From Pelecanus crispus (Eukaryota; Chordata; Aves; Pelecaniformes; Pelecanidae), in contig NC_134653.1 in NCBI RefSeq assembly GCF_030463565.1, positions 33,727,150 to 33,791,149 of the forward strand: 64,000 nt of DNA, read 5' to 3'. Below, in pieces: positions 52,001 to 59,200 of the stretch. Within the stretch, counting starts at the first letter, position 1. Each line of letters opens with the position of its first letter. Under the pieces are notes generated by a model. That model ran no database searches. It was not told the DNA's origin and worked only from the letters and a program-made list of their open reading frames with translations. The position numbers and the translations under genes were made by a program.

Positions 52001-55000
52001 GTTTCTGATAGCCTCTGTGTCCCTCAGTACAACAAAGATGGGGAGGAGAGGGTGATACTCTTCCTGAAGATGGCATTAAACCATCCGTTCAGCGAGGATC
52101 TTGTGAAAAGAATTCGAGATGCAATACGTATAGCACTTTCTGCCAGGCATGTTCCAAGCCTCATTCTAGAAACCAAAGGCATTCCGGTATGTCATGAAAA
52201 ATGCTGCCTACTTTTTTTTCTTTGTCACCTTGAATAGTAATTAAGGAGCAGTTGTCATTGCTCTTCAAACCCACATGCATGGAAATTTTAGCATCTCAAA
52301 AGTGTATTCGAGCTTTATAAATAGTTTGTCTATGTTGCCTAGCAACATCATTTCATCTCCTTTTCAGCTAAGCATGTTTTTGTTTTTTAACAATACCTAA
52401 AAATGCCCATTCTCAGTTTATAAATGTGTTGCGTTTTCTCAGTAATATATACTTAAGCCTTTTAAAGGAAAATATTAAAAAGGTAATTTAACTTTAGCTT
52501 TTCTGGCTACCCATAATCTTATTTTGTTTTTGTTTTCCTATTCCAAATGCTGTTCTTATGAAAGCTGAGAGCACTGGGCAAATTTATAAAATAATTTTGC
52601 CAACCATTTCGCTTTTACATGTGTTTAAGCCACTTAAATGTAGCTCTATCACTGTCTTAACGGTAGCAGTAACTAAAATAAAATCTTTATGCTTATGAAA
52701 GAGGAGGAGAGAGAAATAGCTAAAGGTTCTGCATGCTCAGTCTTCTGGAGCTGCATTACTCTACAGTGCTCTTCTTTGCACAAACTCTTTAGTTGGAATG
52801 CCTGGTTTTTATAGTCCTATCTGATGCTAGGGCCTCCTCAACAGCTCTATGGGAGCGCAGAGTGTAATTGTCTCAAGTCCATTTGCACATAGACTTGAAT
52901 GCGTCTAGAGAACAGGCTTGAAGCTTCAGACCAATCTTTGATATTCTGATACCCATTTACAGCCAGTGTAGGTTTTTGTGTGAAAGTGGTCTAGGGGTCA
53001 GGACTGCCAGCCTCGATAGTGCACACAGCAATCTGGCTCTGATCTGTTGAGTTACTTCTGTTTCAGGGCACTGTTGGCAAATAATACTTGGCTCAAAATG
53101 TCTTCTTTGCATGAGTGTAAAATCCCCCACACCTGTTAAATGGTGAAGTCCAGATTTTCTGGGCTGCAACTTAGCTTCTGCATGAAGTGTTGAACTTGGA
53201 AACCGTGCAAATCACCTGAATGTACAGGATGAAGTTGATGGTAGTGAGGTGTTTGTGATGGGCTGCCCCTCAGGAAAGCCTGCTTAGATCATTAATTAGT
53301 TCACACTTTGACCGAATTTACAATTGAGTGAATTTTAATTACCTTTCAGGTAGATATGCCAGTGGTAAAGTGATCAAAGCTGTCTCCCATCTTTCTTTGA
53401 AAGTTTTGCTTGGAAGGGAAACCTCTTTCTATTTTTTTGCTACTTTTAGAAATGTATGTGAATCTTTATCTGAAAATACAGTCTAATCCTGACTGTATAC
53501 TGACACTGCGTACTGGTAGAAATAGTAGAGCTGTGTTGAAGAGATTAGGACTTCAGTAATACAAAGCATGGTTTTTAATCAGATACCCAGGTGTTAAAAA
53601 ACATACTGCAAACTTAGTGTGAATCTCTCTAGTCCTGTCCTGACCAGAGAAATATTCTGGTCATCATCCACAAGATGTTTACTGATTAAAGTAAAAATTT
53701 GCTTTGCTTTGAACAGTCTGTCTGTTCTTTTTTTTAAAGGGGGCAGTTCCCTTGCAGGCCACACAGGTCTTCTGGTTTCTCAGCACCTGTGAAAATTAGG
53801 TTGCTAATTGTTGAGGAGGAAGAGTGGTTGATTAAGGTGGTTCAGGAGGGTAGGATTACACATGACTTCAGTAGTTTTAATACGGAAAAGTTTGAGTTAG
53901 TGTCAAGATCAATATTGCAAGAGTATTGAATTGAGGATTATTTAGCCAGCCCTAATGAAAGGTGGTGGTGCCCAGAGTTCAGGAGTTTCAGTGGCTTTGG
54001 AGGCCAGGAACAACCTGGGTTCCTTGATCAGCAGATTCAGTAGTAAAGCAAGTGTGGTTTCTGTTCCCAGAGCAGACAGACAAGACAAGGGAGGTATTTG
54101 GAGGTCAGCTTTTCAAAGTTGCCATCCCGTGAAACTTCTCAGGGCACCAGCCCAAGGAAGGTGGTACTAAAGCCTCGGTGCCGGTAAAAGCAGAGATCAT
54201 CTAAAATGGGCCTGACAGTTCCTGCTAACATTGGAGTAGTTCTTCCTTACCGTGCTTCACTAGTCAGGAATTATAGTAGTCTAATTCCAAGAAGAGAAGA
54301 ATGAGGGTTTTTTTTCCTGCAATGTCCTTACTTTGAGTAACACAATGTAATAGAACTTGTGTGATTGGTAAGTGGAGATGAAGCCTCTGTTTCTTACAGT
54401 TTGTTTTGAAAGATTTAAATGTTGAGGACCATTTAAGCTTAGTGTTTCACTTTACCCTATCAGAAAAAGACTGTCTACTTAAGATACAAAAGTCATGGTT
54501 TTCTTCTCCGAAAGCCCAATGGACTTGGGCTTTGAGCCCACCCTTAGAAAATTAAAAATTGTTTGAAAATCGGATGTGTCAGGACATAAAACATTAAAGA
54601 TTTTTAGTGTTTGTACCATGATTCTGGACTAGTTTCATTGCTTTAAGTTGGAGCTTGATCAGGTTCTCACAGTATTACCAAACAGGAATAATAAACTAAA
54701 ATCCCATCTAAACTCTTCTTTGAATTCTGCTTACTTTTCAAGTGGTTTTCAGAAGAAAGATCCTGGTGCCTCAAGTGTAACAGAGAAGGGAAGATACTGT
54801 GCTAAATTTTGATTGAGTTCTGGGATTGGTGGGGGGGTTCCATGAATATTTCCATAAAGCTACTAAATGAAAAGTGTAATTTTATCATTGCTGGTTTTGT
54901 TTTTCAGTATACAGTAAATGGGAAAAAAGTGGAAGTAGCTGTGAAGCAAATAATTGCAGGGAAAGAAGTTGAGCAGCGGGGAGCGTTCTCAAACCCAGAG

Positions 55001-55045
55001 ACTTTGGACCTGTACCAAAATCTTCCTGAGCTCCAGAACTTCTGA
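9964..55045 (+). CDS. AACS: AACS, acetoacetyl-CoA synthetase, complete gene (18 coding exons)
   Basis: Spliced coding sequence: 9964-10081, 13478-13581, 20631-20751, 23767-23880, 32207-32304, 36178-36292, 36855-36936, 37625-37772, 41981-42061, 43187-43311, 45996-46060, 46243-46365, 47717-47830, 48335-48460, 50074-50143, 51060-51118, 51984-52186, 54908-55045. It gives 667 residues against about 672 for human AACS, the difference lying at the N-terminus. The enzyme is a cytosolic ATP-dependent ligase (EC 6.2.1.16) that converts acetoacetate, CoA and ATP to acetoacetyl-CoA, AMP and PPi, feeding ketone-body carbon into cholesterol and fatty-acid synthesis. It belongs to the ANL adenylating superfamily. 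Visible motifs are an N-terminal ACAS_N-like segment (about 42-98), the phosphate-binding loop SSGTTGAPK (285-293), GTDIIS (433-438), HGDY with ribose-binding Asp518, LGRSDG (532-537), and the C-terminal NGKK with catalytic Lys628. All intron phases agree, and only intron 9 departs from GT-AG. Confidence 0.97.
10260..10455 (-). mobile_element. CR1 LINE 3' fragments, reverse orientation
   Basis: About 180 bp into AACS intron 1, a CR1 3' end is read backwards: AGAATCGTTTAGGTTGG, then AAGATCATCCAGTCCAACCA, to about 10350. A second short piece (ATTAAGATTGGAAAGGACCTC, about 10417-10455) resembles the start of the reverse CR1 at 1425. The sequence between them is unremarkable. Confidence 0.75.
10456..13477 (+). 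other. AACS: AACS intron 1, remainder
   Basis: Unique intronic sequence ends in the acceptor CTTCTAG at 13471-13477. A 22-base A-tract lies at 12206-12227. I see no additional exon or repeat family. Confidence 0.8.
13478..13581 (+). CDS. AACS: AACS exon 2 (residues 40-74)
   Basis: The first two bases complete Ala40. The exon encodes [20 protein letters not shown], the most recognisable part of the ACAS_N-like N-terminal segment, and ends at PYDE before donor GAG|GTAAGT. It carries two cysteines (CSC) at about residues 69-71. Confidence 0.96.
13582..17602 (+). other. AACS: AACS intron 2, part left of the provirus
   Basis: About 4 kb of intronic sequence with no exon, RNA gene or clear repeat. 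Open frames here are short and carry no recognisable domain. Provirus-like sequence starts at about 17603. Confidence 0.7.
17643..18125 (-). pseudogene. Retroviral aspartic protease remnant (pro) of the intronic provirus
   Basis: The frame contains the active-site motif [12 protein letters not shown] at about residues 29-40 and, some 60 residues later, [10 protein letters not shown], the second conserved protease block (flexible hydrophobic strand followed by Gly-Met/Asp). This arrangement is typical of pepsin-like retroviral proteases, which cut the viral polyprotein as dimers. The frame runs on towards the protease-RT linker and ends in a stop just before the start of reverse-transcriptase similarity, which continues only briefly in another frame. 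Upstream, the start codon is only the first ATG in an open stretch, since these proteases are normally made by frameshift or readthrough. Confidence 0.82.
18337..18741 (-). pseudogene. Gag-like remnant, 3' part, of the intronic provirus
   Basis: This frame continues the gag-like sequence of 18722-19093 after a stop and frame change near 18720-18740. It includes a helical region rich in Glu, Leu and Ser ([20 protein letters not shown]) that may form a coiled coil, and ends WDGKST. No zinc-knuckle (CCHC) motif is visible. The 18126-18336 stretch between it and the protease holds no clear domain. Confidence 0.7.
18722..19093 (-). pseudogene. Gag-like (capsid-region) remnant of the intronic provirus
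   Basis: The frame carries [19 protein letters not shown] and a downstream segment around [17 protein letters not shown] recognise this as a gag-type region repeated in many bird genomes. It ends at a stop near 18722 and the similarity continues in another frame, so the gene is broken. Confidence 0.72.
19172..19798 (-). CDS. 208-codon open frame with membrane segments in the provirus leader/gag region
   Basis: The frame lies between the LTR/primer-binding region and the gag-like remnant. It has hydrophobic stretches at about residues 1-10, 35-58 and 130-146, two N-glycosylation sequons (NYT, NQS) between the last two, and a basic, His/Ser-rich stretch followed by an acidic tail (RDEDEPGPS). 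It is uninterrupted although its neighbours are broken. It may be the N-terminal part of the element's gag polyprotein or a separate leader protein. I do not recognise a known domain and assign no function. As part of an inactive provirus it is probably not expressed as a host gene. Confidence 0.45.
   Translation of the reverse strand: MLVIMLTYLLSESCHLTPCLPYAFPVVPFITAGNWIKVTTLLYCVTLVYGMIILSVMRLYSALPSLPYFGSHLSENINNYTFYLFSSENQSIVEMGGQDTFPWSFTFPFSFRLVTTALENFEYPWDIQTSMLLLLCLLNAVQVLFRVKQLFKNTIQKSIPHNRHRSHSSSWRQALQLNQRTNPCPCQSPLYTRRSAHLVRDEDEPGPS
19884..19902 (-). other. Putative retroviral primer-binding site
   Basis: On the minus strand the sequence TGTGCCCAACATGGGGC lies just inside the LTR. 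It resembles the tRNA-Lys(1,2)-type primer-binding site of other retroviruses, with a few differences. Its position next to the LTR end supports both the orientation and the LTR boundary. Confidence 0.6.
19908..20461 (-). mobile_element. 5' LTR of the intronic provirus, reverse orientation
   Basis: About 550 bp, related block by block to the solo LTR at 7371-7879. On the minus strand it has a TATA-like AGTATAGAAAC near 20223-20233 and an ATTAAA polyadenylation-type signal at 20062-20067. A 17-base C run lies at 20187-20203. The termini are diverged: the inner end is near 19908 and the outer near 20461. The outer end is about 170 bp from AACS exon 3. Confidence 0.82.
20631..20751 (+). CDS. AACS: AACS exon 3 (residues 75-114 plus one base)
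   Basis: The acceptor is a very long T tract ending TTTTTCAG (20612-20630). The exon encodes [20 protein letters not shown], the strongly conserved end of the ACAS_N-like segment. Donor A|GTAAGA at 20752. Confidence 0.97.
20752..23766 (+). other. AACS: AACS intron 3
   Basis: About 3.0 kb with no recognisable exon or repeat family. It ends in TCCTCAG at 23760-23766. Confidence 0.8.
23767..23880 (+). CDS. AACS: AACS exon 4 (residues 115-152 plus one base)
   Basis: Encodes [20 protein letters not shown] and [13 protein letters not shown], the first strands and helix of the adenylating domain. Donor G|GTGAGT at 23881. Confidence 0.97.
23881..32206 (+). other. AACS: AACS intron 4
   Basis: The largest intron (about 8.3 kb). 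It holds A-rich and T-rich simple stretches (about 26570-26640 and 28786-28815) and the hairpin listed separately at 31268-31327. No exon-like frame with family similarity is present. Confidence 0.75.
31268..31327 (+). other. Hairpin-forming inverted repeat in AACS intron 4
   Basis: AGATGTCCAAGTACT (31268-31282) is the perfect reverse complement of AGTACTTGGACATCT (31313-31327). Further partial pairing inside the 30-base spacer (CAA with TTG, GGC with GCC) would leave a terminal loop of about nine bases. The roughly 60-nt fold is pre-microRNA sized. I know of no named microRNA with this sequence. Confidence 0.75.
32207..32304 (+). CDS. AACS: AACS exon 5 (residues 153-185)
   Basis: Completes Gly153 and encodes [20 protein letters not shown], then [12 protein letters not shown], the conserved core A2-like region of the adenylating domain. 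Donor AAC|GTGAGT at 32305. Confidence 0.97.
32305..36177 (+). other. AACS: AACS intron 5
   Basis: About 3.9 kb. It contains two CTCF-like motifs (32411-32424 minus, 33165-33178 plus) and an alternating purine-pyrimidine stretch at 34445-34496. No coding signal is seen. The acceptor is TCCCTAG at 36171-36177. Confidence 0.75.
34445..34496. repeat. Alternating purine-pyrimidine microsatellite (TG/CA/TA mix)
   Basis: The stretch mixes ACACAC, GTGTATATATAT and GTGTGT blocks and is partly self-complementary. It is the kind of sequence that can adopt Z-DNA or cruciform forms and vary in length. Confidence 0.8.
36178..36292 (+). CDS. AACS: AACS exon 6 (residues 186-223 plus one base)
   Basis: Encodes [20 protein letters not shown] and [12 protein letters not shown], conserved in the family. 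Donor G|GTATTT at 36293 is weaker than most others in this gene. Confidence 0.97.
36293..36854 (+). other. AACS: AACS intron 6
   Basis: 562 bp with no feature beyond the splice sites; acceptor TTCAAG at 36849-36854. Confidence 0.85.
36855..36936 (+). CDS. AACS: AACS exon 7 (residues 224-250 plus two bases)
   Basis: Encodes [20 protein letters not shown] and ISKIPN. Donor AG|GTAATG at 36937. Confidence 0.96.
36937..37624 (+). other. AACS: AACS intron 7
   Basis: 688 bp of AT-rich sequence with no further feature; acceptor ATGCAG at 37619-37624. Confidence 0.85.
37625..37772 (+). CDS. AACS: AACS exon 8 (residues 251-300), phosphate-binding loop
   Basis: Encodes [20 protein letters not shown] and [21 protein letters not shown] (285-293) is the signature loop that grips ATP phosphates during adenylate formation. 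Donor GGG|GTATGT at 37773. Frames that read on past the donor are intron read-through. Confidence 0.98.
37773..41980 (+). other. AACS: AACS intron 8
   Basis: About 4.2 kb with no supported gene or repeat family. A CTCF-like core (CTAGGTGGCAG) lies at 40925-40935. Acceptor TTTTTTCAG at 41972-41980. Confidence 0.78.
41981..42061 (+). CDS. AACS: AACS exon 9 (residues 301-327), GC donor
   Basis: Encodes [20 protein letters not shown] and IIMYYTT. The frame requires the exon to end at ACG, followed by GCAAGT, so the intron starts with GC rather than GT. The rest of the donor (GCAAGT) is the standard form for GC-AG introns. Confidence 0.95.
42062..43186 (+). other. AACS: AACS intron 9 (GC-AG)
   Basis: 1,125 bp starting GCAAGT and ending TTTTCCAG. 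The nearest GT (42067) would shift the frame relative to exon 10, so it is not an alternative. Confidence 0.88.
43187..43311 (+). CDS. AACS: AACS exon 10 (residues 328-368 plus two bases)
   Basis: Encodes [20 protein letters not shown] and [27 protein letters not shown] is a diagnostic block of the acetyl/acetoacetyl-CoA synthetases. Donor GG|GTATGT at 43312. Confidence 0.97.
43312..45995 (+). other. AACS: AACS intron 10
   Basis: About 2.7 kb with short A-rich stretches (about 44236-44270 and 44503-44515) and no coding signal. Acceptor CCCTCTAG at 45988-45995. Confidence 0.8.
45996..46060 (+). CDS. AACS: AACS exon 11 (residues 369-390 plus one base)
   Basis: Encodes [21 protein letters not shown]. 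Donor T|GTAAGC at 46061. The following intron is the shortest of the gene (182 bp). Confidence 0.96.
46243..46365 (+). CDS. AACS: AACS exon 12 (residues 391-431 plus one base)
   Basis: Encodes [20 protein letters not shown], with LSTGSPL as the conserved A4-like block. Acceptor TTTTAAG at 46236-46242; donor G|GTGATG at 46366. Cys391 arises at the exon junction. Confidence 0.97.
46366..47716 (+). other. AACS: AACS intron 12
   Basis: 1,351 bp with no further feature; acceptor TTGTAG at 47711-47716. Confidence 0.83.
47717..47830 (+). CDS. AACS: AACS exon 13 (residues 432-469 plus one base)
   Basis: Encodes [20 protein letters not shown] and [20 protein letters not shown] is the A5-type block that contacts the adenine and acyl groups. 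Donor G|GTAAGT at 47831. Confidence 0.97.
47831..48334 (+). other. AACS: AACS intron 13
   Basis: 504 bp with no further feature; acceptor AAACAG at 48329-48334. Confidence 0.85.
48335..48460 (+). CDS. AACS: AACS exon 14 (residues 470-511 plus one base)
   Basis: Encodes [20 protein letters not shown] and [27 protein letters not shown] is the conserved A6-type block. Donor G|GTATGT at 48461. Confidence 0.97.
48461..50073 (+). other. AACS: AACS intron 14
   Basis: 1,613 bp. Two overlapping open frames near 49033-49320 have no recognisable similarity and are treated as chance. Acceptor CTAATAG at 50067-50073. Confidence 0.8.
50074..50143 (+). CDS. AACS: AACS exon 15 (residues 512-534 plus two bases)
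   Basis: Encodes [22 protein letters not shown]. Asp518 in HGDY is the expected ribose-hydroxyl ligand (A7 block), and Gly533-Arg534 begin the A8 hinge. Donor AG|GTATAG at 50144. Confidence 0.97.
50144..51059 (+). other. AACS: AACS intron 15
   Basis: 916 bp with no further feature; acceptor ATTTTCAG at 51052-51059. Confidence 0.83.
51060..51118 (+). CDS. AACS: AACS exon 16 (residues 535-554 plus one base), hinge
   Basis: Encodes [19 protein letters not shown], the A8 hinge where the C-terminal domain rotates between the adenylation and thioester steps. Donor G|GTATGA at 51119. Confidence 0.96.
51119..51983 (+). other. AACS: AACS intron 16
   Basis: 865 bp with a short C run near 51448-51460; acceptor TTTTCAG at 51977-51983. 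Confidence 0.83.
51984..52186 (+). CDS. AACS: AACS exon 17 (residues 555-622)
   Basis: The longest coding exon. It encodes [40 protein letters not shown] and ETKGIP, most of the mobile C-terminal domain. Donor CCG|GTATGT at 52187. Confidence 0.97.
52187..54907 (+). other. AACS: AACS intron 17
   Basis: About 2.7 kb with no exon or repeat recognised; acceptor TTTTTCAG at 54900-54907. Confidence 0.8.
54908..55045 (+). CDS. AACS: AACS exon 18 (residues 623-667), terminal exon
   Basis: Encodes [20 protein letters not shown] through [13 protein letters not shown] and the TGA at 55043-55045. Lys628 in NGKK corresponds to the catalytic A10 lysine needed for adenylation in this superfamily. Confidence 0.97.
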   Translation, partial: YTVNGKKVEVAVKQIIAGKEVEQRGAFSNPETLDLYQNLPELQNF

Positions 55046-56235
55046 AGTCACTTGTTTGGTTTTTTTGCATCTGTCTTTGTTCTGTGTCTGTTTTGTATAT
55101 ACCAATACTGTATGTAAAGAAAAAGCTCTATTTAATACCAGTGGTTCTTTTAAAAGAAAAAAAATATTTCATTAAGTGCATTATGAAAGGTTTGGGTAAA
55201 GCTTAGCTCCCTTTTATTGGTTAAATATGCCATATGTCTTGGATTTTTTTCCAGCCTGGAAGGAGGAACCTGCCTGTTTTGATTTTTCTATATATGAGTG
55301 TACCTTTTCTGGTTAGATTCGCATCAGCAGCCCATCAAACGGGAGCACAAATAGCATAAATTCCAGTTGTGAATAGAGTATTTCTTTCATCAAATGTTTG
55401 CTTTCTTTTTTTTAAACTGGATTTTTAGCAGCACTTTTTCAATCCATGCGTCTGTCACCTGTAAAGAATATACAGTGATTTTAACTACTTGACATGAAAG
55501 TGTTCTATATGTAGTGTGCATTTAAGTGTTTTTATAAACCAGATCATAATGCAGTAAACCCATTTGACTTGACTCAGAATAATGTCACTCTTGAAATGTC
55601 TCACGGTACCCTTGAAGGTAATTGCTGCTTCATTTTGTGACGTAACCTTGCTATTGTTTTAAGCTTTTAGTTGATAGACTTCTGGGGGTTCAGAAGGTGA
55701 GGGAGAAATCACCTCCTCCTTATTCCTGGTGTAACTCCAGGTTATTTCCGTGGAATTTACTGTCGTTACTCTGGGTTAACATCATTGCAGTTGAAGACAG
55801 CATTTTGCTTCCTTGTTTTGAAATTCTTTATTGGCTATAAGGCAACAATCCTGTGTTACATTAGCTGAAGAATTCCAGTGTGTTCGTTTATTAAAAGCTG
55901 ATGGGTTTTGTAACTTTTTTTTACTAAATCTCATGTTGAAAGTGAAAGACTAAAATGTTTTCTAGCTCTGCATCCTTCCAGTTTATAAAGGGAAAAATAC
56001 CGTAATGAGCATACTAAAACAGTAAAATGGAAGCACTAAAACATTGGTTTGTTTTTCATAAAATACAGTTGCAGTAGTTGTACCGAATCTCTGGCATTCA
56101 GTATCTCCTGCACGATTTGAATTTTGTGGGTTAAGTATTTAATGCGTTAAAATCATGGATGTCCTTACAATTGTGTTGAATGCATTCTGCGTTGATGAAG
56201 AGTTAATTAAAATAAATTGATTCTTTATATATATA
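55046..56235 (+). other. AACS: AACS 3' UTR (predicted)
   Basis: The sequence after the stop is AT-rich without an intron signal. A canonical AATAAA lies at 56211-56216, and cleavage is expected about 15-25 bases later. An ATTAAA at 55890-55895 could give a shorter form. The length, about 1.2 kb, is ordinary for a vertebrate 3' UTR. Confidence 0.7.
56211..56216 (+). terminator. AACS: Polyadenylation signal AATAAA of AACS
   Basis: Canonical AATAAA, the best polyadenylation signal downstream of the AACS stop. The expected U/GU-rich downstream region is occupied by a TA microsatellite. Confidence 0.7.
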
Positions 56236-56262
56236 TATATATATATAAAAAAAATATATATC
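56225..56262. repeat. TA dinucleotide microsatellite
   Basis: About 11 TA units followed by an A run and a shorter AT stretch; probably length-polymorphic. It starts about nine bases after the AACS polyadenylation signal. Confidence 0.92.
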
Positions 56263-59200
56263 AACTTTCACTCAGTCATTGTCTTATTTGCCTTTCAATT
56301 GGGTGTCATGGAATCATTTTTAGCTTAATTTGTTACTGATTTTAATGGCTTTAATCCAAGTCTACCCCTCTACAAAATTATTGTTCTCTGAAAATTTTAT
56401 CCTGTTTCCTTATGCAGAGCCCAGGACAAGTAAAACATTGCTGCTAGTTATGTGTGCATGGTTGGCTTGTTGCGAAGGTCACAGGTGAACAGGAGTGGAA
56501 GAAAGGGTGCTGAAAATGTGCCTTCTGTCAGTAAAGTAAGCAGTTGTAGGCTGCGATACGTTCATGCTGCTAAAAGGGATACATCTGCGCACTGAAAGGT
56601 GCGTACTCCATTACTTAGGGCAAAATCTAGATGCTCGTGTTTAGCTGCAGCTAGTAAAAGTTTCCTGTATATTTCTTCCACCCTGTGATAGATCTTGGCT
56701 CGCTTGGCCCAGTAAGCTGAAGGCCGTTGCAGAATGTCAGATATTGCTGCTAGTAATTCAGTACGAGTGAAACTGCCTATAAATGCAGCTGAGGAGTGGC
56801 CCCTCTCAGGTGGTCTATGACTGAATCAGAAGAACGCAGTCATTGTGGACACCAGCTCCGCAGTCACTGCAGGATGCAGAAATGCCTCATTAGCAAATGA
56901 GGCTTTAAATGAGCTGGTCTCCATTTGACTTTCTGAACTGTACCAAGTCAGACAACATACCATGCTGGTGTGATAAATGTGATAATATAAATACAAAGCA
57001 CCCATTAGAAAAGTATAAAAATGAGCTATCCAGCTGCCAATAACCTATGATTAAAAGTACTTTTAAATTCCTTTCCCCTCTGGCATGCTATATATAAATT
57101 TTACATTAACTGTGACTTTGTATTCATTAAAACTTTATTATATTGTTCTTTAATTCATGCAAAATGTCTGGAGTTTACAAAGCCCACAGATCCTTATTAA
57201 TAAGTAATTTTGGGATATTTCATTAATTAAAGATAGTTTAGAAGCACAGATACATTAAGAACATATACAATGCCTAGAGGCTGCTTTTTTAATCCTTTAT
57301 CCTGCTGGAAACACTGTGGAAAGTTTTGTTAACAGATATAATTAGATCTCTTGCAAATGTCAGATGTTGCAAAGCTTTTCCCAGATTATAGTTAAAAAAG
57401 TAGATGTATTTATATATTGATCTATGTACTTTATAGCTGGTTTCAAGGATCTGAGTTTCAGAAGTGCTGGACACTGACAGCTCGTGGAAGTCCAGGGAGG
57501 AGGGAGAGGTAAGTGGGTACTTGCATGAGGCTGTGAGATGACTTGCGCTCGAAAGGAGGCTGTGGCAGAGCTGGCAACACCGTCCAGACTTCTCGAGTCC
57601 AACTCCTCCCATTCCAAATCCTGTCCTCCAAACAACCAACTTACACTAAAGGTAAGCAAAGATAAATGCAAGTGAGCCATTGCTTTGGATACTGCCATGG
57701 AGCTGTGAATGTGGCGCTGCTCCATCAAAATATCAACTAGCATGAAAGCAGGGAGCTGAAGCCATTACAGTTTGCAAAGGAAGAGCAGAGAGTGGTTTTC
57801 TTTCTGCTTCCCATCGTTGGTTATAAATTAGCTGTGCTCTCTCCAGGGCTTCAGCACAGGGTAATTGCGGTCAAAGGTGGTTTCAAGGGGGTCCTTGCAA
57901 ACTGGTGGCATCCAGAGGCTTGGCTACAACGATAAGGTGCGGCGTGGTAGCGCAGCTCCTGGCCCCACAGTGTTAGCAACAAAAGATCCCGTGAGTACCG
58001 CAGCTCGGTGATGCTCCCGAGGTGTGCGCTGGGTGACCCTCGCAGAACGTGGCTGAGCGGGTGGAGTGCTGATCTGCCTCGGGTGGTTTTGATCCAGAAA
58101 GTCTTGATGCCTTAGGGCTGTCGGTGTGTAACTAGTTGTACCTTGTAATGTATAGCCCCCTTCATTTTTCTTGCCTGTTTATAACTTGGGGTTCACTGTT
58201 TTCGCTGGAAAGTTACCTATGCAGATTTTAGTGGCATGCAAATAGAAACTGCTGGAAACTGCTTTAAGCCTCTGATAAATGTGCAACAGCAGGGAAATTC
58301 AGAGCAGAGGTAGTTCAGGCTAGGTGCTTTTCTCACTCAGTCTTCTGCAAATTTGAGAGTGACGCTGTTGAATTATGTGATGGTATCAGCCCATTTGCCC
58401 TTGACTCACTGAGAGACATAGTTTTATCACTCCCCTTTTAGAAATGTGCTATTGTCAGCTCCTGTTAGAGCAGGTGCTTCCCCCTCCCGCTACCTTATGA
58501 TTTCAATTAATTTCCCTGGTTAGTGGTGGTTCTCAAAGAAATAAAATGAGCCGGTACACGACAGCCCAAGCAGGGCATAGCTGATAAAATTGTTTATTGT
58601 TACGTGCAAGAGAAATTGGTTGTGTGAATTACTTATTCAGTGATTTTAAAAACACAGGTAATTGCCTGATGGAATGCAACTTCCCTGGGGCCATTATTGT
58701 CTTTCAGTTTAATGCATACATATTTAAAAGGATGTCATTTACAAGGTAGAGCAGTCAGTCACAGAGGTAAATGGGTGTTAAAATAATATTTAAAATGCAT
58801 TAGTAAGGAGTACCAGTTTGTTCTTGAGACAAAACTGTAAGGTTTTGGTTTTGGGCAAACTGATGTGTATAGGGAATGCTCTGGTGGGGAGATGGTGTCC
58901 AGGTGATGGATGGTGTCCAAGTGAATCTTTGTGGAAGATGTTTGGGAACGATCTTCCCCATGTCCCGTCCCTGGATGCAAGTGCTGCCATAGTCTTCGTG
59001 TTGGTAAGTGCAGCTCCAGCTGGCACACACCAGGGCTTTGGTGTGGCTAAATATCAAGACAGAGTTATTAAATATTTTCCTAGACAGTGTGTGAATCTTG
59101 GGTGCTCAACAGGCTGTTGAGAGAGGAGAAGGTTTGTGGATAGTGAGTACTTCTGCAAACATGTGAGACCTTTGCTGGAGAAAGCTGGTGGTGGAGCACG

